Below, piece by piece: positions 1-7,881 of a DNA stretch of 38,846 bases. The notes under the pieces were generated by a model, which made no database searches, was not told the DNA's origin, and saw nothing but the letters and a program-made list of their open reading frames with translations. Position 1 is the first letter of the stretch. Each line of letters opens with the position of its first letter. The stretch lies in the NCBI GenBank assembly GCA_034440135.1, contig JAWXBP010000056.1, forward strand, positions 1 through 38,846. Reading direction: 5' to 3'. The translations under genes and the position numbers were made by a program. Origin of the DNA: Planctomycetia bacterium. Lineage in GTDB: Bacteria; Planctomycetota; Planctomycetia; Pirellulales; JALHLM01.

Positions 1-735
1 GCCCAGGAACACGCTGCCGACCGTGCCTGCGATGTCGTTCAACACCATATGCCGGCGCTCTTCCTGGCGGTTGATGTCCGGCATGTCCGGGCCGCAGAGC
101 GCGAAGCCGGTCGCGATCGAGGACGACGCGTCGTCCGGACGAAGCACATCGCCGGCGATCTGGCGTCGCACGAACTCGTCGTACGGCAGGTCATCGTTCA
201 ACGCTTGAATCACACAGTCGCGATACTTCCAAGCAGTGGGACGCACGAGGTCATGCTCGAAGCCATCGGTCTCGGCGTAGCGGGCCAGATCGAGCCAATG
301 TTGCGCCCAGCGTTCGCCGTACCGCGGCGAAGCGAGCAGACGATCCAGCAACCACTCGTACGCGTCCGGTCGTTCGTCCGCAATAAAGGCGTCGACCTCT
401 TCCGGCGTCGGCGGCAGGCCGATGAGATCAAGCGTCACGCGTCGAATCAACGTGACCCGATTGGCTGGCGGCGCGGGGGACAATCCCTTCTTTTCCAGCT
501 TCGCGAGGATGAAGCGATCGATCGCGTTGATCGGCCAATCTTCGGCTTGGACTGCTGGTGGAGTCGGCTCGCTTAGCGGCCGAAACGACCAATGCTCACG
601 GTCGCTGTCGGTGATCGCGGGTTCATGCGTCGCCGCATCTTCGGCGCGGGCGCGCAACGTCAGCGACGCGATGGTTGCAAACAACGCCAGCGCGCAAATA
701 AGCCCAGGGGAGGCCACCGACAACTTGCTTTTCAT
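1..735 (-). CDS. DUF1549 (PSD1-type) secreted protein, N-terminal part
   Basis: The reading frame stays open from an ATG at 735 down to the window edge, giving 245 codons, so the C-terminal part (probably including DUF1553) lies outside. The first ~30 residues form a signal peptide ending near LRARAEDA. Then come hallmarks of the DUF1549 domain of planctomycete proteins: HWSFRPL (~49-55), AIDRFILAKLE (~70-80), LIGLPPTPEEVDAF (~105-118), and the signature SPRYGERWAQHWLDLARYAET (~137-157, written in family order). Proteins of this family often carry a cytochrome c-like domain and sit beside DUF1501 genes; neither is visible here. The precise biochemical role is unknown. It follows sppA on the same strand with 60 bp between them. 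Its ribosome site (GGAGG) and start codon fall in the loop of a perfect inverted repeat (700-765). The frame was read directly from the sequence. Confidence 0.88.
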   Translation of the reverse strand, partial: MKSKLSVASPGLICALALFATIASLTLRARAEDAATHEPAITDSDREHWSFRPLSEPTPPAVQAEDWPINAIDRFILAKLEKKGLSPAPPANRVTLIRRVTLDLIGLPPTPEEVDAFIADERPDAYEWLLDRLLASPRYGERWAQHWLDLARYAETDGFEHDLVRPTAWKYRDCVIQALNDDLPYDEFVRRQIAGDVLRPDDASSSIATGFALCGPDMPDINRQEERRHMVLNDIAGTVGSVFLG

Positions 736-765
736 GCACAACCTCCGAGGGCCTCCCCTGGGCTT
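700..765. repeat. 16-bp inverted repeat, family A copy 1
   Basis: Perfect arms 700-715 and 750-765 (core AGCCCAGGGGAGGCC) flank a 34-nt loop. A second copy lies at 7798-7861 and differs by one base pair within the arms. Both copies share the loop edges CACCGA and CGAGG and a similar right flank (GCGGCAACGACG versus GGCTGCAACAGCGACG), so they are members of one dispersed family. In this copy the left arm codes for part of the signal peptide of the DUF1549 protein, and the loop holds that gene's GGAGG and ATG. Confidence 0.8.
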
Positions 766-795
766 TGCGGCAACGACGTCGTTGATCCGCGACCG

Positions 796-2652
796 TTATT
801 TTGTAATCAGATACGTCGGCGTCAGCAACGAGACGCCGTCGCGGTTCAGCATTTCCAGCTGTTGGAGCCCGTTCACCACTGCGCGGGAACGGTGCGGTTC
901 CAGTTGCTTCAAGTAAGGCAGCGCCAGCTCGACCAAGGAAAGCTGCTGGCGGTTGAACAGGCGCACGTCTTCGTCCGCCTCGATGCGTCCGGTGTCATCG
1001 TCACCGGCGCTTTGTTCGAGCAGTTGCTCGAAAAAATCGCGATTGCGCGGGATTACGCGCAGTTCGTACTTGCCTTTTTCGAGTTTCGCTTCGCCGGCGA
1101 TGTACGTGATCGCGTCGTCGAGCGTGCCGAGCTTGTCGACCAGGCCGAGTTCCAGCGCCTGCTTGCCGGTGAAGACCCGACCGCCGGCCAGTTCGTCGAT
1201 CGGCTTTTTCAGGCGATCGCCGCGCGCCGCGACGACGTGACCCTTGAAGACGCCGTAGATCTCGTCCATCCAGGCTTGCATCCGCGTGCGTTCCGCATCG
1301 CTGAACACGCTGCCGGAGCTGAGCATGCCGGCGTTCGCGCCGCGGCGGTATTCCTTGAATGACACGCCGGCCTTGTTCCACAGCTGCGTCGTCGCCAGCT
1401 TGCCGCCGACCACGCCGATCGAGCCGGTGATCGTCGCGGCGTCGGCGAAGATTACGTCCGATCCGCAGGCGACGTAGTACCCGCCGCTGCCGGCCACGTC
1501 GCCCATCGAGACCACGAAGGGCTTGCGGGCTTTCACGCGCTTCGTGGCGTCCAGAATGATCTCGCTCGCCACGGCGCTGCCGCCGGGCGAATTCACTCGG
1601 AGCACGACGGCCTTCACCGAGTCATCGGCCGCGGCCTCGTCGAGCGCCTTGCGAATCGCCGTGCTGCTCGCGGCTTCGCTCATGCTGAGCGGCGAGATGC
1701 CGCCGTTGCCGAGATCGATCGCCCCTTCGACATGCACGATGGCGATCGAATCCTTGCTGGTTTTCTTGGCCTTGGCTTCGTTCATCGCGTCGGCCCAGAG
1801 TTTCACCAGACCGAACGGCGAAGAAAGATCCACTTCCGGCGCCTTCTTGTGACCGTACTTGCGATCGAACACGACGTCGTCGCCGTACTTGCCTTTCAGC
1901 ACGGCGGTGAAATCCTGGCGATGTTCGACGGCGTCGATCAAACCTTCCTTGAGCGCCTTCTCGGCGGTGTAAGGACCGTTATCGATCCAAGCCCGGGCTT
2001 TCGCGGCGTCGACCTTGCGGCCGGCGGCGATCAAATCGACATAGGTTTCGAACTGGCTATCGAGCAACCAATTCTGCATCTGCTCGGCGGCGGTGCTGGG
2101 TCCGGTCCGCATGTACTGCTCGGCCGCGCTCTTGTATTCGCCGCAGGTGAGAAAATCCGGCTGCACGCCAAGCTTGTCCAGTAGGCCGCGCAGGAACATC
2201 GATTCGCCGCCGACACCGGCCACCCAGACGTCGGCCGTCGGCACCACGCTGACGCGCGACGCGCCGGAGAGCAGCACGTAGTCGCCCATCTGCAACGAAT
2301 CGGAGTGGACGTAAATCTCTTTGCCTTGCTCGCGGAGCTTGCCCATGGCCTGGCGAATTTCTTCGATCTGCGCGGAACCGATCGACGCCCCGTCGTAGAG
2401 CATGACGATCGCCTTGACCTGCTCATCCTCGCCGGCCTTCTTGAGCCGTGCGACCAGCCCGGTCAGCGATTCCCCGCCAGCGGAGCCGAACAAGATGTCG
2501 GCGACGGGGGGCTTCTCGCTCACGGCGCCGGACAGCCGAAAGATCGGCACCGTCGGTTTCTTGGCGGCGGATTTTTGGGCGTGGGCCGGGGCCGTCATCA
2601 GACTGGCGGCAAGGCAACCGAAGAGCAACAGTCGAAGGGACGGAAGGTTCAT
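796..2652 (-). CDS. sppA: Signal peptide peptidase SppA, 67 kDa type
   Basis: A 618-residue serine protease of peptidase family S49 that degrades cleaved signal peptides in the cell envelope. The length and two tandem ClpP-like domains fit the long (E. coli-type) SppA. The N-terminal half (~35-260) carries GEYKSAAEQYMR with Lys174, matching the general-base lysine. The C-terminal half (~300-540) carries NSPGGSA and GDVAGSGGYY with Ser389 as the likely nucleophile. Residues 1-25 form a signal peptide ending AHA, so the enzyme is probably exported or anchored. The C-terminal ~70 residues, after the second catalytic domain, have no role I recognise. The ATG at 2652 is preceded by GAGGA. The stop is 60 bp upstream of the DUF1549 gene on the same strand, and the spacer contains an inverted repeat that could end or stabilise the transcript. 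Confidence 0.93.
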   Translation of the reverse strand: MNLPSLRLLLFGCLAASLMTAPAHAQKSAAKKPTVPIFRLSGAVSEKPPVADILFGSAGGESLTGLVARLKKAGEDEQVKAIVMLYDGASIGSAQIEEIRQAMGKLREQGKEIYVHSDSLQMGDYVLLSGASRVSVVPTADVWVAGVGGESMFLRGLLDKLGVQPDFLTCGEYKSAAEQYMRTGPSTAAEQMQNWLLDSQFETYVDLIAAGRKVDAAKARAWIDNGPYTAEKALKEGLIDAVEHRQDFTAVLKGKYGDDVVFDRKYGHKKAPEVDLSSPFGLVKLWADAMNEAKAKKTSKDSIAIVHVEGAIDLGNGGISPLSMSEAASSTAIRKALDEAAADDSVKAVVLRVNSPGGSAVASEIILDATKRVKARKPFVVSMGDVAGSGGYYVACGSDVIFADAATITGSIGVVGGKLATTQLWNKAGVSFKEYRRGANAGMLSSGSVFSDAERTRMQAWMDEIYGVFKGHVVAARGDRLKKPIDELAGGRVFTGKQALELGLVDKLGTLDDAITYIAGEAKLEKGKYELRVIPRNRDFFEQLLEQSAGDDDTGRIEADEDVRLFNRQQLSLVELALPYLKQLEPHRSRAVVNGLQQLEMLNRDGVSLLTPTYLITK

Positions 2653-2715
2653 GTTGTGGGTCCTCGTGAATCGTGCGAATGTTGATGTTCGTGGCGAATC
2701 GTAGTAGTAGTCGCG

Positions 2716-4341
2716 TCATGGGGCCTTGCGCATCTCGACCGGCTCAGCGCCGTTGACCGTCGTCATTCTTCGAAAGGTCTCGGCGTCGGCGTTGACGAAG
2801 TGTACGGTGCCGTCGCCCATGAGCGTTGTCGTGCCCCCGTCGTTCCAAGCGCCGATGCCGGCAAGAGGATCTTCTGCGGAGACGTATAAGTCATCCGGCT
2901 TCGTCCACGGGACGGCCTGATCAGCGTTCGCTTCTAACGCCAATAAGGTAAGCGAGAGCCCGTCGGTGACATCGGCTGGTTTTTTGGGCGTTTCGCCAAT
3001 CAATGAGCTTTCGGTGCGAATCGCCAAGTATACCGTCTCGCCGGCCGACTCGCTCGCATGATGCGGCGAACGAAAGACGCCCGGCATTCGCGAGATTAGC
3101 TTTCGGTTGTGGGCGCTATCCCATGGTTCGTCCAAATGAAACTCTTGGTAGAGCTGCTCCTGCCCCAGGTAAGGCAAGATGCGGACTCGCCAACTCAGCA
3201 GTCGCTTTCCGTCGGAATCGAAAGTGGCAAAGGCCGGAAATTCGCGATGTTCGGCGAGATGGCGGTGAAGCGCCAACCCGATCTCTCTGAGGTTGTTCGA
3301 CGACTGCGCTCGACGTGCGGCTTCTCGCGCGGTTTGCAGCGCTGGTAGTAACAGTGCGATCATGGTCCCCGAGGTCGCGACGCCGGAATCGAGTTCGTAG
3401 CGCAACTCCACGCGTTTCCCTTGCACCTTGGGCGCGAGCAACTCGCTTTGCGCTTCGATCATCCGCTTCATGTACTTGCGTCCGGCCAATTCCACTTCGT
3501 CGTCGGTTTTTGGCTGGGTTGCGAGCTGCATCAGCGCGGCTTGCTTGCCGAAAGCGCGCGCCGTCTCCAGCAGTTTCGCCAACTCCTTCGCGTTCGCTTC
3601 ATCCTGCGATATGAGCGCCAAGCGTGCGACAACGCCGTCACGCGCGCTCAGCGTGAGCTGCGCGTGCTGGATGTGGTCCGGAATCTTCAATAGCGGCTGG
3701 AACGGCGGCGGAAGCTGGCTTGCCTGTCGCTGCAACTGTGTAATGACGCCGCGCAATGGTTCTAGCGTCGCCATGACCGTGACATCGTTCTTAAGTGTCG
3801 CTTTCGCCAGCAGTTCACGCAACGGTGACGTTTGCTTCGCCTCCAGCATCGCCTTCAGGGATGATTCCGGACTAAACAGAATTGTCCGCTCATCCACGAG
3901 ACAATAGCTCGGCTGCGTCGGATCGAGCGCACGCCGAAATTTCTTTCCGGCGACCGTTCCATCTTCCGTTACACTCGCCAGCGGCGGAAACAGGCTGGCC
4001 GCTTTCAGCGGCTCCGAGGCGTGCATCACCATTCCCGCGAACGGCTGACCTTGCTCGGTCATCGTACCGAACACGATGATCACATCGAGAACTTCCGGGT
4101 TGAATCCCAGATCGCGCTTTCCACCTGCCTCAATCACTTCGTGCGGCATCAATTCCATGCCGGGGCGCTTCAACAATTCTCGGGGGGCAATGTAACCCGC
4201 AAACGCCGCTTCGCTCGGCACATATTGATCCGCTAATTGTCGAAGTAGCTTCTCAGTCGATTCAATACCCGTATCCTGCGCCTGCAACGGTCCGGCAAGC
4301 GAAATAGCCATCAAAGCAAACCAAATTTGGCGCGGTCTCAT
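2716..4341 (-). CDS. DUF1559 domain secreted protein
   Basis: A 541-residue protein with a short signal peptide (residues 1-22, ending PLQAQ). The first ~320 residues have no domain I recognise. From ~330 to 359 the segment LLLPALQTAREAARRAQSSN, followed by NLREIGLALH, is the typical start of the DUF1559 region found in very many planctomycete proteins. The end has the matching tail GDGTVHFVNAD (~508-518). Most family members have a type IV prepilin-like N-terminus with DUF1559 right behind it. Here a normal signal peptide and a long extra domain replace that layout. I chose the ATG at 4341, which has AGAGGG upstream. A longer open frame to 4551 only translates the inverted repeat at 4451-4551. 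The function is unknown; a surface or periplasmic location is likely. Confidence 0.85.
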   Translation of the reverse strand: MRPRQIWFALMAISLAGPLQAQDTGIESTEKLLRQLADQYVPSEAAFAGYIAPRELLKRPGMELMPHEVIEAGGKRDLGFNPEVLDVIIVFGTMTEQGQPFAGMVMHASEPLKAASLFPPLASVTEDGTVAGKKFRRALDPTQPSYCLVDERTILFSPESSLKAMLEAKQTSPLRELLAKATLKNDVTVMATLEPLRGVITQLQRQASQLPPPFQPLLKIPDHIQHAQLTLSARDGVVARLALISQDEANAKELAKLLETARAFGKQAALMQLATQPKTDDEVELAGRKYMKRMIEAQSELLAPKVQGKRVELRYELDSGVATSGTMIALLLPALQTAREAARRAQSSNNLREIGLALHRHLAEHREFPAFATFDSDGKRLLSWRVRILPYLGQEQLYQEFHLDEPWDSAHNRKLISRMPGVFRSPHHASESAGETVYLAIRTESSLIGETPKKPADVTDGLSLTLLALEANADQAVPWTKPDDLYVSAEDPLAGIGAWNDGGTTTLMGDGTVHFVNADAETFRRMTTVNGAEPVEMRKAP

Positions 4342-4450
4342 AGAACCCTCTTTGCAGAGCGAAATGCGTGGCGATTGCTGGGTCGGAATACTGTTGAGTT
4401 TGAGCGTTGCGGCGTTGGATAGCAAGTCTGCGACGGAGCAGGAGGAACCT

Positions 4451-4551
4451 GTGGGAGGCGTCTCCGACGCCGATGGAGAAAGCCCTGCTAGCAGGTAACG
4501 CTGGCAACACGAATCAGCGCCGGTCCAATCGGCGTCGGAGACGCCTCCCAC
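4451..4551. repeat. Perfect 24-bp inverted repeat with palindromic arms
   Basis: Arms 4451-4474 and 4528-4551 are exact reverse complements over 24 bases, separated by 53 nt. Each arm is itself a palindrome (GGCGTC-TCC-GACGCC). The loop also holds the perfect 12-base palindrome CCTGCTAGCAGG at 4484-4495. It lies between the divergent DUF1559 gene (start 4341) and the isomerase gene (start 4679). Confidence 0.85.
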
Positions 4552-4678
4552 AACTATTCGAAGAAAACAGCCTTTCCCTTGGTTGATACGTCAGGGCGCG
4601 GCCCCTTGCCCCGCTTTGCGCAGCCCCCCAGAATGGTAGCTCGTTCCGCCTGCCCAGACCACTCGTCGCGAGCCTTCG

Positions 4679-5695
4679 ATGCCGAATTCCGAGACGCCCA
4701 CCGTCATTCTCTCTGGTTTCGCAGACGAGGCCGCCGCCCATAAGCTGGCCGAGCCGCAGTTCGCGGCCTTCGCCGCCCTGGGCTTGCAGTATTACAGCCT
4801 GCGGTTCATCGACGTCGGGCAGGGCATCAAGAACGTGATGCAGCTCACCACGCCCGAGATCCAGAAGATTCGCCACCTGGAGGACGACTACGGACTGAAC
4901 GTGACGTCGATCGGCTCGCCGATCGGCAAAGTGAAGCTCGTCGACGTGGAAGACGGCACCAAGAACGCCTTCGTGCCGTTCAAGAAGTATCTCAAGGACG
5001 TGAAAAAGGCCTGCGAGCTGGCCCATGCGTTCGAGACCAAACTGGTGCGCGGCTTTTCGTTCTATCACCCGCGCGGCAGCGATCCCAAGGAGCATCTCGC
5101 CCAGGCGGCCGACCAACTCGGCGAGATCGCCGAGACCTGCCATCGCTCCGACCTGACGTTCGGCCTGGAGGTCGAGGCCAACCTCGTCGGGCAGAACGGC
5201 TACCTGATGGCCGAACTGCATCGCCGCGTCAATCATCCGGCGATGGTGCTGGTCTTCGATGGCGGCAACATCGCCTGTCAAGGTTACACGCAGGGCGAAG
5301 TGTTCGAGCAATACCTGGCGATGAAGTCCGGCATCGGCTGGATGCACATCAAGGATTTTCGACACCCCGCGCCGCCCAAGCGCGTCGGTCATGTTGATGA
5401 GGAGGCACTCAAGCACTTCGTCCCCGCCGACCGCGGCGACAGCGCCCACGAACTGATCCTGCGCGATTTCCGCGATGCGCTCCCGAAGCTGGAAAAGAAA
5501 CTCGCGCGGCGCGGCATCCCCGGCGTGTTCCTCGACCTGGAACCGCACGTGAAGGGAGGAGGCCAATTCGGCGGCTTCAGCGGCCCGGACGGATTTGGCG
5601 TGGCGTTACGCGGCCTGCTCCGCGTGCTGGACTACACGGGCGTGGGGTATCACTTGCGGGATTTTGAGGATATTTGCGCGGCGCGGGGGTTTTGA
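4679..5695 (+). CDS. Sugar phosphate isomerase/epimerase-like TIM barrel protein
   Basis: A 338-residue protein with the layout of the xylose isomerase-like TIM barrel superfamily (AP endonuclease 2 / IolE type). Likely metal ligands in order are the Glu in GLEVEAN (~residue 159), the Asp in LVFDGGN (~189), the His in GWMHIKDF (~222) and the Glu in FLDLEPH (~286). The family isomerises or epimerises sugars and inositols, or cleaves damaged DNA. The substrate here cannot be read from sequence. No signal peptide is visible, so it is probably cytosolic. The ATG at 4679 has only a weak upstream ribosome site. The next gene starts 4 bp after its stop, suggesting co-transcription. Confidence 0.8.
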   Translation: MPNSETPTVILSGFADEAAAHKLAEPQFAAFAALGLQYYSLRFIDVGQGIKNVMQLTTPEIQKIRHLEDDYGLNVTSIGSPIGKVKLVDVEDGTKNAFVPFKKYLKDVKKACELAHAFETKLVRGFSFYHPRGSDPKEHLAQAADQLGEIAETCHRSDLTFGLEVEANLVGQNGYLMAELHRRVNHPAMVLVFDGGNIACQGYTQGEVFEQYLAMKSGIGWMHIKDFRHPAPPKRVGHVDEEALKHFVPADRGDSAHELILRDFRDALPKLEKKLARRGIPGVFLDLEPHVKGGGQFGGFSGPDGFGVALRGLLRVLDYTGVGYHLRDFEDICAARGF

Positions 5696-5699
5696 CGAT

Positions 5700-6362
5700 A
5701 TGTGCGAGCAATACACCCACACATTGATTCCTTACTCACCGACGCTAGTTCCGTTCGCTGGTGAGATCCAATCATTCATGCAGTTCGTTGTCGAAACGGG
5801 AGTTGTGCCAACCCGGGCGCAAGTTCAACTGCTGACTCCGACCGATGAGGTGCGCATCGTCACCAACCCTTTTACAGGACGTGTGCATGAGTTACGCCGC
5901 AAGGAAAGAAAAGTGATCGAAAACTGTGCGGACATCGAAAGAAGCTGCGAAAGCCTTCGTGACTACCAAATAGTCGCATCAGGCATTGGAGTACCGCGGA
6001 CGACTTCTCTACCAATGACGATCAATGGGCCATATTACCTAAGTGTGACCTGCCGCGTTTCTTCGACGCTTTGCTCAACGTCGCACGATGTATCCGTTGA
6101 CGCAACGAGTCGTGGAACTGCGCCTTACGGTACTCCCGTCGATCAATCCTCGCTCATAGGGTTTTTTGCGAATCCGCATACCGGACGATGTATCGAAGTC
6201 GCGAACGCTGGATCAGCCAGATTTTGGATCGAGTTCCAGTTCGGCAAATTCCTATTTCCAGCGTTTGACGACGATTCGTTAGTGATTGTCAACCCGGTGA
6301 TCGTGAGCGCCGCCGAACGGTGTTTCCGAACCAGCTTTGCGCAGGGCTGTTTTTGGGTCTGA
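5700..6362 (+). CDS. Unrecognised 220-aa protein with duplicated NPxTGR motif
   Basis: I do not recognise this protein. It starts 4 bp after the isomerase stop. A longer frame from 5595 only extends back into the isomerase gene, so the ATG at 5700 is preferred. No signal peptide or membrane segment is evident. Two related stretches occur: VRIVTNPFTGRVHEL (~residues 55-69) and IGFFANPHTGRCIEV (~155-169). Both have an aromatic or hydrophobic strand, NPxTGR and then a hydrophobic strand, which suggests an internal duplication of a beta-hairpin unit. Codon use looks less GC-biased than in neighbouring genes (several ATA, TTA and AGA-type codons), and a repeat element lies just downstream. Together these hint at a rapidly evolving or acquired gene, perhaps a small immunity- or SUKH-like protein, but that is a guess. 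Confidence 0.55.
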   Translation: MCEQYTHTLIPYSPTLVPFAGEIQSFMQFVVETGVVPTRAQVQLLTPTDEVRIVTNPFTGRVHELRRKERKVIENCADIERSCESLRDYQIVASGIGVPRTTSLPMTINGPYYLSVTCRVSSTLCSTSHDVSVDATSRGTAPYGTPVDQSSLIGFFANPHTGRCIEVANAGSARFWIEFQFGKFLFPAFDDDSLVIVNPVIVSAAERCFRTSFAQGCFWV

Positions 6363-6961
6363 ATTCATGTCCGTGAAGCGTTTCCGCATCCCCGCAGTAC
6401 CACCGTCTTACTAGGTGATGATGTCACAGTTCGGCATGCTCTTTTCGAGCTCTCCAAATTCGGCCGTAGTGTTGGGGCACGGTCTCCCGACCGTGCCGCC
6501 GGGCCGACCGAAGGTCTCCAGTTCAAATGTCGCGGCAGCGAATGGAGACCTGCGGTCGCACGGGTGGCATGGTCGGGCGACCATGCCACAACAGACGGTG
6601 ACATTCGCTATCATAACCGTCACGTCGGCGTGTCGCAGGTCAATTGAAGCTTGCCAGCACGGTCTTTGCCTGGGATCACATGGTGAGAAAAACGGTTTGC
6701 GACTGCGACACCTCAGAACTTTCGGACAGCGGCGGGAGCGTGGCTAACGCCGCTTGGGCCGGGTCGTGATCGGCTGCGAATTGCGCGGTCGATCGATGGC
6801 CGAAGGCTGGGAGGGACTCAAAGGCGATGGGGACTGAGGTAGGTCGTGCGATTCCCCAAGGACTGCCCGGAATCTTAAATGCGGCTAGCGTTCCGCCGCC
6901 ACTCGAGTACACAATGCGTTGGCTGGGGATACCACGTCGACGCTCGCCAATCGGTTGATGC
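6363..6961. other. Gene-free stretch
   Basis: About 600 bp between the 220-aa gene and the ExbB-like gene. The only structure recognised is the composite inverted repeat at 6471-6592. Open frames here, such as one on the minus strand at 6676-6963, show no recognisable protein features or convincing ribosome site. Confidence 0.5.
6471..6592. repeat. Composite nested inverted repeat, family B copy 1
   Basis: The outer left arm, from 6471, contains the palindrome GGCACGGTC-TCCC-GACCGTGCC. The outer right arm, 6564-6592, contains GGCATGGTC-GGGC-GACCATGCC and ends CACAAC. The inner arms GACCGAAGGTCTCCAGTTC (6506-6524) and 6540-6557 are also inverted. The first 54 nt match 17847-17900 with only three differences by eye, so this is a dispersed family. 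It lies between the 220-aa gene and exbB. Confidence 0.8.
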
Positions 6962-7738
6962 ATGGCCGCGATCTATCGATTCTACCGCCTGGCATTGCTG
7001 TCGATCATCATTGCGTTCGCATTTGGCTCGGTCGCGGATGCTCAGTCGGCCACGCCGCCTGCATCGAGCGAATCCACCGCCTCGCCCCAAGGCCACTCCT
7101 TCTTCGAAATCGTCCATGCCGGCGGGACGATTGGGTATGTCATTGTGCTCATGTCGCTGGGCGCCGTGGCCCTGATGGTGGAGCAGGCGATGACGTTGCG
7201 GGCCAAGGTCCTGATGCCGGTGGGACTGGCGGAGCAACTTCGGGAGCAACTCGCCGCGGGGCAGTACACCCGAGCGGAGCAGCTTGGCAAGTTGCAGCCG
7301 AGCGTGCTGGCCGTCGTCGTGCAGGCGGGACTGGCCGAGCGGGATGGAGGTTGGCCGGCGATCGAGAAGGGCATGGAAGACGCCTTGGCGGAGCAATCCG
7401 CGCGGCTGTTTCGCAAGGTGGAATTTCTCTCGGTGATCGGCAGCCTGGCCCCGATGCTGGGCCTCCTCGGCACTGTGGTCGGCATGGTGATGGCCTTCCG
7501 GCAAGTGGCGATCAGCCAAGGGGCGGCCCAAGCGGCGGACCTGGCCGAAGGAATTTATCTGGCGCTCGTCACCACGGTGCAAGGGCTGGTCGTGGCGATC
7601 CCGTCGCTAGCGGCGTTCGCCTTCTTCCGCAGCCGCGTCGATCAGTTGCTCGCGGAGACTGCCTACGCCGCGCAACACGCCGTCGCGCCGGTGAAGCATC
7701 AACGGACGCTAGCGCCGCCGGTCGCGGAGGGGAAATGA
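6962..7738 (+). CDS. exbB: MotA/TolQ/ExbB-type proton channel protein
   Basis: A 258-residue inner-membrane protein of the MotA/TolQ/ExbB family, the proton-channel half of complexes that energise outer-membrane transport or envelope stability. It has a signal sequence (~1-27), a low-complexity linker, one membrane segment after HAGGTIGYV (~55-75), and two more in the conserved C-terminal half: SVIGSLAPMLGLLGTVVGM (~158-176) and LALVTTVQGLVVAIPSLAAF (~201-220). These are the family hallmark. Such proteins need an ExbD/TolR partner, usually encoded next door. None follows here, because a repeat begins at the stop codon and the next gene is convergent. Whether it is ExbB or TolQ cannot be decided from sequence alone. 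Confidence 0.85.
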   Translation: MAAIYRFYRLALLSIIIAFAFGSVADAQSATPPASSESTASPQGHSFFEIVHAGGTIGYVIVLMSLGAVALMVEQAMTLRAKVLMPVGLAEQLREQLAAGQYTRAEQLGKLQPSVLAVVVQAGLAERDGGWPAIEKGMEDALAEQSARLFRKVEFLSVIGSLAPMLGLLGTVVGMVMAFRQVAISQGAAQAADLAEGIYLALVTTVQGLVVAIPSLAAFAFFRSRVDQLLAETAYAAQHAVAPVKHQRTLAPPVAEGK

Positions 7739-7757
7739 TGAGTGCGGAGTGACGAGT
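7736..7757 (+). repeat. Short repeat starting at the exbB stop (family H)
   Basis: The segment TGATGAGTGCGGAGTGACG starts on the exbB stop codon. A near copy (GATGAGTGCGGAGTGATG) lies at 17795-17812, downstream of rimO. It is A/G-rich and consists of short GAGTG-type units. No coding role is visible. Confidence 0.5.
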
Positions 7758-7797
7758 GTTTGGCAAGCGTGCGAAGTTCTTCGGCGCGCCGCGCGTT

Positions 7798-7861
7798 AAG
7801 CCCAGGGAAGGCCACCGAAATCGTAGTAGATAGTTCGTCCGCGAGGGCCTTCCCTGGGCTT
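7798..7861. repeat. 16-bp inverted repeat, family A copy 2
   Basis: Perfect arms 7798-7813 and 7846-7861 (AAGCCCAGGGAAGGCC and its complement) surround a 32-nt loop. It sits between the convergent exbB and birA stops, where it could act as a two-way transcript end, though no T-tract follows on either strand. It is homologous to the element at 700-765. Confidence 0.75.
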
Positions 7862-7881
7862 GGCTGCAACAGCGACGACAG

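Noticed and set aside
4342-4551. 70-codon N-terminal extension of the DUF1559 gene
   Set aside because: It translates the inverted repeat and lacks a signal peptide at its start; the ATG at 4341 has both a ribosome site and a signal peptide.
6676-6963. 95-codon minus-strand frame upstream of exbB
   Set aside because: No recognisable domain, no ribosome site; GC-rich DNA gives many such frames.
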